From: Verrucomicrobiales bacterium
GTDB lineage: Bacteria; Verrucomicrobiota; Verrucomicrobiia; Verrucomicrobiales; DEV007
Reading direction: 5' to 3'
Length of the DNA: 41,944 nt
NCBI GenBank assembly: GCA_029213025.1
Contig: JARGOZ010000047.1
Coordinates: 1-41,944 of the forward strand
Shown: positions 25,355 to 34,400 of the stretch, one piece after another
How positions within the stretch are numbered: position 1 is the first letter of the stretch
Layout of the letters: each line of letters opens with the position of its first letter
Notes under the pieces: model-generated
Database searches by the model: none
What the model saw: only the letters and a program-made list of their open reading frames with translations
What the model was told of the DNA's origin: nothing
Program-made: the position numbers and the translations under genes

Positions 25355-26553
25355 TTCCCGATAGTAGTTGTGCAACAGGCGCCGGACGATGCGCGCGTCC
25401 GGAAGCTGTGTAGTTTTTTTCCGTATGCTTCGAAATAGCGCTTTTCTAAAAGTCTGACCAAATCGTCAGCGGCTGCCTCTCTGACGAGGTGAATCGTAGA
25501 GCCGCCAAATCCGCCGCCTGTCATTCGCGAGCCGGAAGTTCCGAATTCCCGACCGGCTTCAACCAGTAGATCCAGCTCCGGGCAACTTACTTCGTAATCG
25601 TCGCGGAGAGACTGGTGGCCTTCATACATAAGGCGCGCCATTTCCTGTGAATCGTTGCTGGAAAGAGCGGAGGCAAAATCGGCAACACGCAGCAGTTCCG
25701 TGACCGCATGTCTGGACCGGCGGAAAAGGCGGTCACCAAGCAGGTCGCGGCTTTTCGAGATGTCATCTATAGTAACGTTCCGCCACGAATCCTTCGCCAG
25801 TTTTTCCAGCGCGGCTTCACAATCGGCACGGCGGTTGCGATATTCCCCTTCGGCCAGGCTGTGTTTGACTCCGCTGTCGGCTACCACCAGGCAAATCTCA
25901 CCGGGCAGTCGAACCGGTTCAACTGTCAGATCTTTGCAGTCGATTTTGAGAACGTGATCGGCCACGCCTGCGCCGACTGTAAGTTGGTCCATGATTCCGC
26001 AAGGCATCCCGACCCATTCGTGTTCGGCCCGTTGGCAAAAGCGGGCCCGGTCAGATAGAGAGAATGCACGATCCGACAGGGTTTCTATCAGCAACGCCAT
26101 TGCGGTTTCGAGTGCAGCACTGCTACTGAGACCGGCTCCGGGGGGCAAAGTAGTATATACCGCAATCCTGCACCCGGGAGAGGTGACTCCCTTCTCTGCA
26201 TAGACTCCGAGGACCCCGATCATATAGTTTAACCAACGTTCGTCCGGGGCGGTGCGGATAGAGAAATCATCGACACGAAGATGGTGGAATTTCTCCGGAT
26301 GTTCAGTAGTCCATACCTCGATATCCCCGCCCGGCGACCCCGGTGCCGCAAGCATCGTGATTCGGGGTTCGATTGCGGCGGGCATGACCCACCCGTCGAG
26401 GTAGTCAATGTGTTCTCCGATCAGATTCACCCGGCCCGGAGCTTCAATCCGGATGGACGGTTCATTGCCAAATTTTCCGTAAAATTGCTGTTCGTATTGC
26501 GGCATCGGATCAAGAGCAAACGCCTGTTTCGACAATTCGACAAGAGAATACAC
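25351..26553 (-). CDS. galK: Galactokinase
   Basis: This 400-residue GHMP kinase phosphorylates galactose to galactose-1-phosphate with ATP in the Leloir pathway. The galactokinase signature APGRVNLIGEHIDYLDG lies at residues 38-54. The ATP-binding loop PPGAGLSSSAA is at about 137-147, the catalytic Asp at 189 (CGIMDQL), and the C-terminal GHMP motif GGGFGGSTIHL at about 354. Length is normal (380-400). It is the first gene of the sulfatase operon, and its TGA overlaps the ATG of the sulfatase-GH2 gene. Its position implies that galactose is a product of the pathway. It is divergent from the XylR-type regulator, with a 49-bp shared promoter. ATG 26505 (MPQYEQQF) is another possible start. Confidence 0.95.
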   Translation of the reverse strand: MYSLVELSKQAFALDPMPQYEQQFYGKFGNEPSIRIEAPGRVNLIGEHIDYLDGWVMPAAIEPRITMLAAPGSPGGDIEVWTTEHPEKFHHLRVDDFSIRTAPDERWLNYMIGVLGVYAEKGVTSPGCRIAVYTTLPPGAGLSSSAALETAMALLIETLSDRAFSLSDRARFCQRAEHEWVGMPCGIMDQLTVGAGVADHVLKIDCKDLTVEPVRLPGEICLVVADSGVKHSLAEGEYRNRRADCEAALEKLAKDSWRNVTIDDISKSRDLLGDRLFRRSRHAVTELLRVADFASALSSNDSQEMARLMYEGHQSLRDDYEVSCPELDLLVEAGREFGTSGSRMTGGGFGGSTIHLVREAAADDLVRLLEKRYFEAYGKKLHSFRTRASSGACCTTTIGK

Positions 26554-26563
26554 TTGAGATTCT

Positions 26564-26599
26564 GAACCAATTTTTGTAGAAATCGAACCGTATATCGTA
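26564..26599. promoter_or_regulatory. Candidate operator: two direct repeats 21 bp apart
   Basis: GAACCAATTTTTGTA (26564-26578) and GAACCGTATATCGTA (26585-26599) agree at 10 of 15 positions (GAACCnnnTnTnGTA) and are 21 bp apart, two helix turns. AraC-family proteins bind such direct half-sites. They fill the divergent region between galK and the XylR-type regulator, so they could control both. Confidence 0.45.
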
Positions 26600-26602
26600 T
26601 TC

Positions 26603-27754
26603 TTGAAACCGAATCGGAAAAAAGTCGCTCTCCTCGTTGAGACCTCCCTGGGATCAGGGCGGGAAATTCTTCGTGGAATCGCTAATTTTGCTGGAAACAG
26701 AGGCGATTGGGAGATGATTCATGCCGCTCGCGGGCTCGATGATGAGGTGCCGGACTGGATCAAATCATGGAAAGGGGATGGCGTCATTGCGCGAGTTCAG
26801 AACCCGGGAATAGTCGAAAAACTGAAGAAACGGAAAATACCGGTTGTCGATGTTCTGGGCGTCTCACCGAGTGATTTTCCATTGGTGCATGTAGATGACA
26901 GAGCGATTTCGAGGCTGGTGGCGAAACATTTTTTACATCGGGCCTTTCGGCATTTTGGTTACTACGGAATCCAGGGCGAGAACTGGTCACAGAGGAGGGA
27001 GGAGGCTTTCAAAGAATTCAGTTCCGACGGGGATTCATTTTCCGGGTTCAATTCCCCGAGGGGCAGGTCGGAGGGATACAGTGGTCATTTTCTGAAGGTA
27101 CAGAGGTGGTTGATGAAACTGCCTAAACCTGTCGCAGTGATGGTTTGTAGTGATCAGCGCGGTCTTCTGTTACTTGAGGCCTGTCGGGCGGCGGGGATCA
27201 CAGTGCCCGGGGAGGTATGTGTAGTAGGGGTGGATAATGATATCGCGCTGTGCGAAATCAGTACGCCGAATCTTTCCAGTGTGCGGGGCGGCCATTTCCG
27301 GGTCGGCTACGAAGCTGCAGAGTTGCTTGATCAAATGATGAACGGGGCTCCGGCTCCGGAATCTGCCACTTTGGTTCCTCCTAATGAAATTGTAGTTCGG
27401 GAGTCTTCCGACAGTCGGGGGATTTCCGATGCCGCTGTCCGGGTTGCGATCCAGTTTATGAAAGAACATTTTTCTGAACCGGTGACAAACGATCAGATCG
27501 CAAAAGCGGCGGGTCTGTCCAAAACCCGGCTGCAAATCCGGTTCCGTGCCTCTGTGGGGATGAGCTTGAGAGAGTTTCTGCTTGAGCACCGTCTTTCGCG
27601 GGCGGTCGGTCTGATTACTTCAACCGATTTAACCTTCAGCGACATAGCCCAGAGATGCGGGTTTCGGCATCACGAATACCTGGGCTACGTGTTGAAGAAT
27701 GCCCGGGGCCTGACTCCGCGTCAGCTGCGGATGAAAGGCCGGGACGGGGGTTGA
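26603..27754 (+). CDS. XylR-type transcriptional regulator (LacI-like sensor plus AraC HTH)
   Basis: This 383-residue regulator has the XylR architecture. Residues about 5-270 are a periplasmic-binding-protein-like sugar sensor (KKVALLVETSLGSGREILRG, GDGVIARV, PVAVMVCSDQRGLLLLEACR, VVGVDNDIALCEISTPNLSS). Residues about 280-380 are an AraC-type double HTH (FMKEHFSEPVTNDQIAKAAG, LSKTRLQIRF, FSDIAQRCGFRHHEYLGYVL, LTPRQLR). Start is TTG 26603, because no in-frame ATG precedes the conserved N-terminus. There is no Shine-Dalgarno site. It is divergent from the galK-sulfatase operon and probably activates it on sensing a released sugar, possibly galactose, arabinose or xylose. Its stop lies next to the stop of the convergent OmpA gene with no spacing. 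Confidence 0.88.
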   Translation: MKPNRKKVALLVETSLGSGREILRGIANFAGNRGDWEMIHAARGLDDEVPDWIKSWKGDGVIARVQNPGIVEKLKKRKIPVVDVLGVSPSDFPLVHVDDRAISRLVAKHFLHRAFRHFGYYGIQGENWSQRREEAFKEFSSDGDSFSGFNSPRGRSEGYSGHFLKVQRWLMKLPKPVAVMVCSDQRGLLLLEACRAAGITVPGEVCVVGVDNDIALCEISTPNLSSVRGGHFRVGYEAAELLDQMMNGAPAPESATLVPPNEIVVRESSDSRGISDAAVRVAIQFMKEHFSEPVTNDQIAKAAGLSKTRLQIRFRASVGMSLREFLLEHRLSRAVGLITSTDLTFSDIAQRCGFRHHEYLGYVLKNARGLTPRQLRMKGRDGG

Positions 27755-28363
27755 TTAGCCGGCCATCTTGTAGACGATGACCTTGCGGTCGTTGGCGCGG
27801 AGATATTCGGAGGCGTTTGAAGGGTACTGAGCCTGCGATTCGCCGTGACCTACCGACAGGAGGCGGGATGGATGCACGCCGTAACTGACCAGAAAGTCAA
27901 AGATGGCGTTGGCGCGGCGCTGGGAAAGTGTCAGGTTGACTGAGCGGGTTCCTTCCGCCGACGCGTGCCCTTCTATTACAAAGCGCTGGTATTGTAAATC
28001 CGGACTTTGCAGGGCGTGAGCGAGGTTTTGCAGATATTCGTAAGACTGGTGATCGGCGAGGTCCGTACTGTTTCTCAGAAACTGGATCTGGTTGGTACAC
28101 AGCTGGCATGAGCTGTCGACATGGTAGGAAAGCTGCCCGCTGCCCTGGTTGTAATCAGCGTGCCCTTTCGGACTACAGATTGGACAGGCTTCGGTTGAAC
28201 GGAGTGTGGGGGCCTGGGAATGATTGTGTCCGGAATGGCCCCGCAAGGACTCGATCATCGAGTGGGTGGAAGGGGGTGAATAGTAGTTTTGAGCGGTGGA
28301 GTGACTGAAGCCGAGGAGAGCAGCGATGCCGCCTGCGAGCAAAGCTTTTTGGGTATAGTTCAT
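27755..28363 (-). CDS. Exported OmpA-domain protein with two CxxC pairs
   Basis: ATG 28363 begins MNYTQKALLAGGIAALLGFS, a signal peptide. An upstream frame to 28444 adds a basic leader. The mature part has a His-rich stretch (LRGHSGHNHSQ) and two CxxC pairs (CPIC about 60, CQLC about 86), suggesting metal binding or disulfides. The C-terminal 115 residues are an OmpA/MotB peptidoglycan-binding domain (FVIEGHASAEGTRSVNLTLS, QRRANAIFDFLVSYGV, LLSVGHGESQ). The GHASAEG stretch is shared with the larger OmpA protein at 34937. It is probably anchored to the cell wall in the periplasm or outer membrane. Confidence 0.85.
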   Translation of the reverse strand: MNYTQKALLAGGIAALLGFSHSTAQNYYSPPSTHSMIESLRGHSGHNHSQAPTLRSTEACPICSPKGHADYNQGSGQLSYHVDSSCQLCTNQIQFLRNSTDLADHQSYEYLQNLAHALQSPDLQYQRFVIEGHASAEGTRSVNLTLSQRRANAIFDFLVSYGVHPSRLLSVGHGESQAQYPSNASEYLRANDRKVIVYKMAG

Positions 28364-28473
28364 GGGTATCTGTTTTTGGTTTGGGATTTTTTTGCGACTC
28401 CGGGCAGGTAGACGGATAATCTGTCGCTCCCATTCGAAAAACACGGCGTTTTTGTATTCGTTACCGCCTGATC

Positions 28474-28830
28474 TTACGGCGCTGCGGTATCGAAGCGCAC
28501 GGCCCGGTCCGCTTTGAACATAACGCCGCCGGGTTTGGAGTCGGCTCCAAAAGAGGTGATCGTTACTTTGGTTCCTGAGACATCGTAGATGAAAGGGTTG
28601 CCGATGTGATCGGTGAGGGCTTCACTTTCCAGTCCGAGATCGCTGAGTTTCTCCGGTGGTGCACCTTGCTTCTGAGCCCAGTCGATCACGGCTTCCTCCA
28701 GAGCCTGAAGTCTACTATCCGTTAAGGCTGCGGGGTTTGGGCCGGCTTTTCTGCCAAAGGCAAAGTAGATCACAATCATCGCGATGATGAGGCCGCCGAG
28801 GAGAAAGTTGAATTTTTTTTCGTGAGTCAT
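28474..28830 (-). CDS. Membrane protein with GspG-like C-terminal domain
   Basis: ATG 28830 (MTHEKKFNFLLGGLIIAMIV) gives one N-terminal TM segment, about 9-25, and a 118-residue product. The C-terminus (LTDHIGNPFIYDVSGTKVTI, TSFGADSKPGG) resembles the C-terminal calcium-binding part of the major type II secretion pseudopilin GspG (WGNPY ... SxGADGxPGG). The prepilin cleavage motif (G-F-x-x-x-E) is missing, so it may be a non-assembled relative. It precedes the OmpA protein gene on the same strand, 110 bp away. A repeat pair lies upstream at 28896-28932. Confidence 0.65.
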   Translation of the reverse strand: MTHEKKFNFLLGGLIIAMIVIYFAFGRKAGPNPAALTDSRLQALEEAVIDWAQKQGAPPEKLSDLGLESEALTDHIGNPFIYDVSGTKVTITSFGADSKPGGVMFKADRAVRFDTAAP

Positions 28831-28895
28831 ACCGGATTGAGTAGACACACTGTCGAATCGGAAGTCAAAGGTCGATTTGGGTTTCCAGACAGATT

Positions 28896-28932
28896 CAACA
28901 GGGTACAATGGCGGACGTAACAGGGTACAGTC
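28896..28932 (+). repeat. Paired dispersed repeat, locus C (intergenic)
   Basis: CAACAGGGTACAATG (28896-28910) and TAACAGGGTACAGTC (28918-28932) are direct copies with a 22-bp pitch, as at loci A and D. They lie 4 bp beyond the stop of the minus-strand sulfatase-HEAT gene and upstream of the GspG-like gene. The spacer GCGGACG resembles ACGGACC of locus A. Confidence 0.85.
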
Positions 28933-28935
28933 GCC

Positions 28936-30807
28936 TTATGGCACTTTGTTTTCTGATCCTTCCAGGTCGTTAACAGCCCGGTTGGCAACCCTAATGATGT
29001 ATTTGTTAGGCTGATCCTGAAGGGCTCCTTTGAGTTGAGGTAATACCGGGCGGGCCGCTTCGTCCAGATAATCGAGTGCGATCGCGGCTTCCAGTCTGGC
29101 CCACTGCAGATCTCCGGAAAGTTCATCCGCCAACAGAGCTAGGGCCGGTTCGGTTTGTCCCATACGGCAAAGGGCGCGACCGGCGGCGATGCGGACGGCG
29201 GGGGAGGGATCCTCCAGTAATTTTTCAAGGTTGCCGGAGGCTGAAGTCGCGTCTTTGGCGAAATTTCCCAGTCCGGTAGCTCCCCAGTATCTGATTGCGG
29301 GGTCCTCGTGAGTCAGGGCGTCTGTTAAATCCGGAATCGCTTCCGTGCCTTTGGAGGCGAGAGTGGCGATCTCGACCAGTTTGCTGATCAGTTCCGAGCC
29401 ATCGCCGTTCTGGCGTAATATGGCATAGGTGGAACCGGCGTCGGCTTCCCGCCTCTCGATTTCCGATTCGGGTAGCAGGCCGATATCCCCGATTTCAAAC
29501 TGCCAGTCGGCGAGTTCTTTGCGCATGGTCTCCAGTTTTTCTTTGTAGTCCGAATCTTCAGCGAGATTGTTGATTTCGTGCGGGTCAGCTTCCAGGTCGT
29601 AGAGTTCCTCGACAGGTTTTCTGCCGGATGAGAAAATCTTCATCGCGGGGGTGAGGGCTCCGGATTTCTCGGCTGCACGGATTTCCATCATGGTAGCGCC
29701 TTTTTCCGGAGTGTTCATATACTGGTAGTAGGGCTTGAGGGGTTCGAAGTTTCGTATATAGCGAAACTGTTTATCGCGAACGGCACGAATGATATCGTAT
29801 CTTTCATCCATGCGATCCCGTGATCCATATATGTATTTGCGCGGAGGTTTCAGATTGCCACCCAGAAAAGCGCGGCCGTGAACATAGTCGGGGACTTCGA
29901 GACCGGTGAGATTTAGAACCGTAGGACCAAAATCGGTAGATTGAATCAACTCGTCCGAAACGGATTCGGGTTGTCCCTGACCGTTCACGCGAAAGGCTTC
30001 CGGGATTCTGACGATAAGAGGGATTCGGGTTCCGGAATCATAAAGCCATCGTTTGGCGCGGGGTAAGCCAATACCATGATCCGACCAATAGATTATGATC
30101 GTATTTTCGTATTCACCGGCTTCTTTCAGCTCGGCGATCAATTGACCGGCCCAGTGATCCATTGCGGTTATATTTTCATAGTTCCGTTTCCAGTCTTCGC
30201 GCACGACCGGAGTATCGGGGTAGTAGGGAGGGATGTTATCAAAAGCCTGTGGATCCTGTCGCTGGTCCGGAGTTAATACTGAAGAGACTTGTTGATACTT
30301 GGATTTGCTGGCGATGCCGCTTTCGTGACAGCCGGTAAAGTTATATACGGCAAAGAACGGTTGGTCTTTGTTCCGGTTTTTCCAGTGAGCTTTACCGTCG
30401 CACTGGTCCCAAATCTCTTTTTTTGACGGTTTGCTGAACTGGTAGTCAGTTTTGCTCCGGTTGGTGCAGTAGTAGCCGGCCTCCCTCAGATACATGGGAA
30501 AGGGCTTTAGCCACTCCGGTAGTTTGGCGTTGCAGCGCATGTGGTGGGTACCAATGGAATTTTGGAACATACCGGTGATGATCGTCGATCGGCAGGGGGC
30601 GCAAACTCCGGCAGCGGTGAAGGCGTGGGTGAATCTGGTGCCCTCCGTGGCGAGCTGATCCAGATGGGGCGTTTTGGCGAAGGAATCCCCGTAACACCCG
30701 AGGTGCGGGCTGATGTCTTCGGCAGAGAGCCACAGGATATTCGGGCGTTCTGCGGCTCCCGCTGCGGTGAGAAAAAATAACAATACAAAGGTGAAAACTG
30801 TTTTCAT
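28936..30807 (-). CDS. Secreted sulfatase (CAPCR variant) with C-terminal HEAT repeats
   Basis: This is a 623-residue exported protein (signal peptide MKTVFTFVLLFFLTAAGA). The sulfatase part spans about 20-450: RPNILWLSAEDISPHLGCYG, the formylglycine site CAPCR (Cys69-Arg73), IGTHHMR, IIYWSDHGIGLPRAKRW. It belongs to the heparan N-sulfatase-like branch by overall pattern. The fourth motif residue is Cys instead of Ser or Thr. I recall similar variants in Planctomycetes/Verrucomicrobia sulfatases, so activity is still plausible. Residues about 470-610 contain HEAT-like repeats (AIPDLTDALTHEDPAIRYWG, EKLLEDPSPAVRIAAGRALC, ARLEAAIALDYLD), a protein-binding solenoid. It is separate from the galK operon and follows a strong terminator of the DUF3597 gene. 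Confidence 0.9.
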   Translation of the reverse strand: MKTVFTFVLLFFLTAAGAAERPNILWLSAEDISPHLGCYGDSFAKTPHLDQLATEGTRFTHAFTAAGVCAPCRSTIITGMFQNSIGTHHMRCNAKLPEWLKPFPMYLREAGYYCTNRSKTDYQFSKPSKKEIWDQCDGKAHWKNRNKDQPFFAVYNFTGCHESGIASKSKYQQVSSVLTPDQRQDPQAFDNIPPYYPDTPVVREDWKRNYENITAMDHWAGQLIAELKEAGEYENTIIIYWSDHGIGLPRAKRWLYDSGTRIPLIVRIPEAFRVNGQGQPESVSDELIQSTDFGPTVLNLTGLEVPDYVHGRAFLGGNLKPPRKYIYGSRDRMDERYDIIRAVRDKQFRYIRNFEPLKPYYQYMNTPEKGATMMEIRAAEKSGALTPAMKIFSSGRKPVEELYDLEADPHEINNLAEDSDYKEKLETMRKELADWQFEIGDIGLLPESEIERREADAGSTYAILRQNGDGSELISKLVEIATLASKGTEAIPDLTDALTHEDPAIRYWGATGLGNFAKDATSASGNLEKLLEDPSPAVRIAAGRALCRMGQTEPALALLADELSGDLQWARLEAAIALDYLDEAARPVLPQLKGALQDQPNKYIIRVANRAVNDLEGSENKVP

Positions 30808-30886
30808 GGGTCTGTTCCGGCCAAGGTGGCATGGAATTGCAGTGAGTCACCGTCCGCAATTGAGACTTCGATTCCGGGCATAAAAA

Positions 30887-30913
30887 AACCGGAGCCTGGC
30901 CCAGGCTCCGGTT
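30887..30913 (-). terminator. Strong intrinsic terminator after DUF3597 gene
   Basis: A 13-bp perfect stem AACCGGAGCCTGG / CCAGGCTCCGGTT with a one-base centre is followed on the minus strand by seven T. It ends the DUF3597 transcript 29 bp after its stop. An A/T tract on the other side could let it work in both directions. Confidence 0.92.
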
Positions 30914-30942
30914 AAAAATTGAATTATATGGTTGAGTGGATT

Positions 30943-31392
30943 TTACTGAGTGATCACCTTGCGGGAAACTTTGCCACCGTTGGCAACGATCTGGCGCATC
31001 ATTTCCTTGTGCAACCAGCGGTTCATCGTAGCTGCGTGAGAAGATCCGGTGTAGCCGAGTTCAGCGGCCAGCTTCTTGCGTGCGGCAAAGCTGCTGTCCA
31101 TTTCGCAAACCTGCATGAGGTCGACAATGGAGGTGCGCCACTCGAGTTTCTTTTTCGATACAGAGCGGGCTTTCTTGTCGAGCACTTTACCTACATCGAT
31201 GCTGTTGGCGGCGGCCTGAGCGGCAGCAGCTCTCTGGGCTGCAGCGTATGCTTCTTTGGCGGCTTTCTTAGCAGCAATGTCAGGGTTTAACCCTTTGGTA
31301 TTCTTTACACCGAATTTTTTCTTTTTGCCTTTTGAGGCGCTCTCACTTTCGTCTCCGAAAATGCCGTCGATCAATCCTGAAAATATTTCCAT
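30943..31392 (-). CDS. DUF3597 family protein
   Basis: This is a 149-residue cytoplasmic protein. It starts MEIFSGLIDGIFGDESE, followed by a Lys-rich stretch and an Ala/Lys-rich helix (about 40-62). Residues about 65-145 match DUF3597: SIDVGKVLDKKA, LEWRTSIVDLMQVCEMDSSF, AARKKLAAELGYTG and AATMNRWLHKEMMRQIVANG. The family is widespread and has no established function. The gene is monocistronic: it has its own terminator, and its 5' side has a 6-bp dyad (TAGCAT/ATGCTA at 31393-31408) directly before the start. Upstream is the kinase gene on the same strand, 92 bp away. Confidence 0.85.
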   Translation of the reverse strand: MEIFSGLIDGIFGDESESASKGKKKKFGVKNTKGLNPDIAAKKAAKEAYAAAQRAAAAQAAANSIDVGKVLDKKARSVSKKKLEWRTSIVDLMQVCEMDSSFAARKKLAAELGYTGSSHAATMNRWLHKEMMRQIVANGGKVSRKVITQ

Positions 31393-31484
31393 AGCATCTA
31401 TATGCTAGTTACAGTAAATATATATAGCAAGTAGAAATTTAAGTATTATTAAACTTTTTTTCGTATATAGAGAAAAGAGTAGTA

Positions 31485-34400
31485 CTATTTTCTACCTTTC
31501 TTCCTTCTGTTATCATAAGAGCGCCAGAACTGGTCGTATGGAACTGCCTGGGTTCCATAGTTAAGAGATTTGATCCGGCGGCGTTCTCTTAGAAAACCTA
31601 TATCTGTGACGGAGTTGGGAAGTAACACTTTTTCCAGAGCGGGCATTGATTCCAGTACCCGTACCTGGGTAAGTTTTGTGCAGCGGGTCAAGTCGATGGC
31701 GTGGAGGCGGGTCATACCCCGCAACCCTCTGAGATCGGTGAATCCCCCGCCGAGCAGGAGTGTTGCCGGTTGGCAACCCCGCAGTGAATCAAGATCGTTT
31801 GCATAGGGGAGGATAATCTCCAGTCTATCCGGGCGCAGGTCTTTGAGGGCTGACAGATCTTTTACCGGTAGTTGGATTAGGCTCAGGTTGCGCAGTTTTT
31901 TCATACCCTGAAGAGCCTTTATATTATTGATTCGGCATTCGTTACCGGTTCCGCGAATCTCCAGTTCTTCGATGACGCCTCTTTGTGCTTCAAAACCTTC
32001 CAGAGAGGTAGCCGACTGGTTGTGGAGAATGGTTATTGACCGGGTTGTGCAGTGACGCAGGAATTTGAAGTCACTTATATCGAAATTAATCTTCAGGCTG
32101 TCGAGATTTTTGCCCTTCAGGATCGATAGATCGCCTGCGCTGGGGGTTCCAATGGAAAGTTTCTTCAGAGGCATATCTTTCAACATAGAGATATCGGTTA
32201 ATTCGATGCTGTCTGATATATCCAGTTCTTCCACCGGGGCACCCCGCAGCGGCTCCAGACTGTGGGCCTGATTTGCTCCACCGAGAATCACCTTTTTCAA
32301 AGGCATTCCGGTCAGAAAATCTATCGTTTCTCCGGGGAAATGATTACAGGTGAATGACTCCAGAGTGTTGCCGGCGAGAGGCGTGAAGTCTGTGACCCGG
32401 GTATCTGAAACGTCGAGCTGTTTCAAAGGCAGGTTGGCGAGAGGGGTGAGATCGTCCACCCGGGTTCCTGAAATTTGAAGGTCCTCAATACCTGTGGCTT
32501 CGAGTGCCCCGAGCCCAAGGATTGGAGTTCGATCTAGATTCAGCTTTTTCAGCGTTACGATTTCTGTCAGCGGGGTGATGTCACTGACGTTGGAGTCCTC
32601 GAGGTTGAGGGATTTTACCGGGAGGTTGACCAGGGGGGATATATTGATCAATTTTTTCGGGTCCTCGCAGAACTTGACCAGATTGAGATCGATTCCGGTT
32701 TCCTGAAAGAGTTGAATCCAATAGAACTGGTAAATTCCCATCGGCCATTTGCCTTTTCCGGTTCTCCATTTTAATCCTGGATTGGCTTCGATTAGGCGGG
32801 CAAAGACATCTTCGACCTGTATTTTCAATGCCTGCTGCTCGCTGCCGACCCGGAAGAAAAAGCGGGCCGCCAGAGTGGGGTCGATATCCTGGAGCTCCCG
32901 CGCCATTTCGATGAGATGTTCCGGCAGGACACCTTTGCCGTCATTTTTGATTCTTTGCTGCCACGAACGGACAATTTTTTCCAGAACCCGGACGTTTTCG
33001 ATGTAGTAGGGATTTTCCGTTAAATCCTGTGCCTTCGCCAGGGAATCGAGAGCTTTGGCGAACTGGTATTCGTCGAACTCGATTCTGGCTCGCTCATACC
33101 AGGCATCGGGCGACTTGCGGTCGAGACCGATTGCGGTTTCCAGAGCCTGTTTTGCCTCTTCGATCTTTTGGTCTTTGAGAGCCTGTTGGGCTTTCGCTAC
33201 AAATTCCGGGGAAGCGGTTCGGCTGACCTCCTGAATCTCGCGGGCGGCTGTGACCGTTTTAGTTACAAAGCCGACTCCGAGTAGTGAAATCGCTATTGCG
33301 CTGATAGTGGCGAGCTTGTTTCTCTGAATAAACAGGTGCGCAAGTTTCAATGTTCCGGCCGCTTCCGCTGTAGTGGCGAATCCTCCCTGGTAGGCTTCGA
33401 TGTCTTCCTGCAATTCGGAAACACTTTGGTACCGGTCCTCGCGGAGCAATGCCATCGCTTTCATCACTACAGCGGCGAGTGCGTTGGGGATTCGTTCGCC
33501 CGGACAATGCCGAAGTGTGATTTCCTTCGTTTCCGGGGAATCGTCAGATTTGACTTTGTCGTCTCCTTTTAGAGTGTTGTATATGGTTGGGGCAGAGATT
33601 TCTCCGGAGGTGACTTTTGTTAAAATTTCGTGCACGGTTTTTCCTCGTACCGGAGGTCTCAGTGAGAGTATATTATAGAGAATGGCACCGAGAGAGTAGA
33701 CATCTGTACGGTAGTCCATCTCATCGGTGGCACCCCGGGCCTGCTCCGGTGCCATGAACTGGGGCGTACCGAAAATCGTTCCGGCGATGGTTGCCAGCGC
33801 TCCGGATGCTTCCCGGTTGCGCACCGATTCGATTTGTGCCGCAGTCGCGTGGGGATCGTCCCTGCTCAGTCCGAGTACTTTGGCCAGGCCCCAATCCATG
33901 ACCAAAACTTCACCGAATTCCCCTACCATAATATTCTGTGGTTTCAGATCCCGGTGGATGACGTTCCGGGAGTGGGCAAAACGCATCGCATCACAGACTT
34001 TCAGAAATATATTAATCAGCCGGGGGAGGGGGAACTCTTCGATCGTTTTTTGATCATTGTCGGCGATTCGCCGGAGTATAGTATGGAGATTATCGCCTCG
34101 TACCATTTTCATGGTGTAGTAAACATTTCCGGTAGCATCCACTCCGAGATCGTGGACCGGAACTACAGACGGATGTTCCAGTTGGCCGGTCACCTGAGCT
34201 TCCTCGATAAAACGAAGAATTTCCTCGTTGCCGGCATTTTCGGGTTCGAGTAGAACTTTGACCGCCACATTCCGGCGGATATTTTGGTCACTGGCGAGAA
34301 ATATAGCTCCCACTCCTCCCCGCGCTATCAGTTCCCCGTACTCGTATTTCAGATTTTGATCACCGGTTAGTACATCTTTGCTGATCTGCAGGCCTCCCTC

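Noticed and set aside
28420..28445. Weak hairpin AAAAAC/GTTTTT after the GspG-like gene as terminator
   Set aside because: It is an A/T-only 6-bp stem with little stability, and the downstream OmpA gene may be co-transcribed.
30838..30855. Second sigma-54-like site TGGCAT-GGAA-TTGC
   Set aside because: GG to GC spacing is 11 instead of 12 bp, and the plus-strand direction leads into the ends of minus-strand genes.
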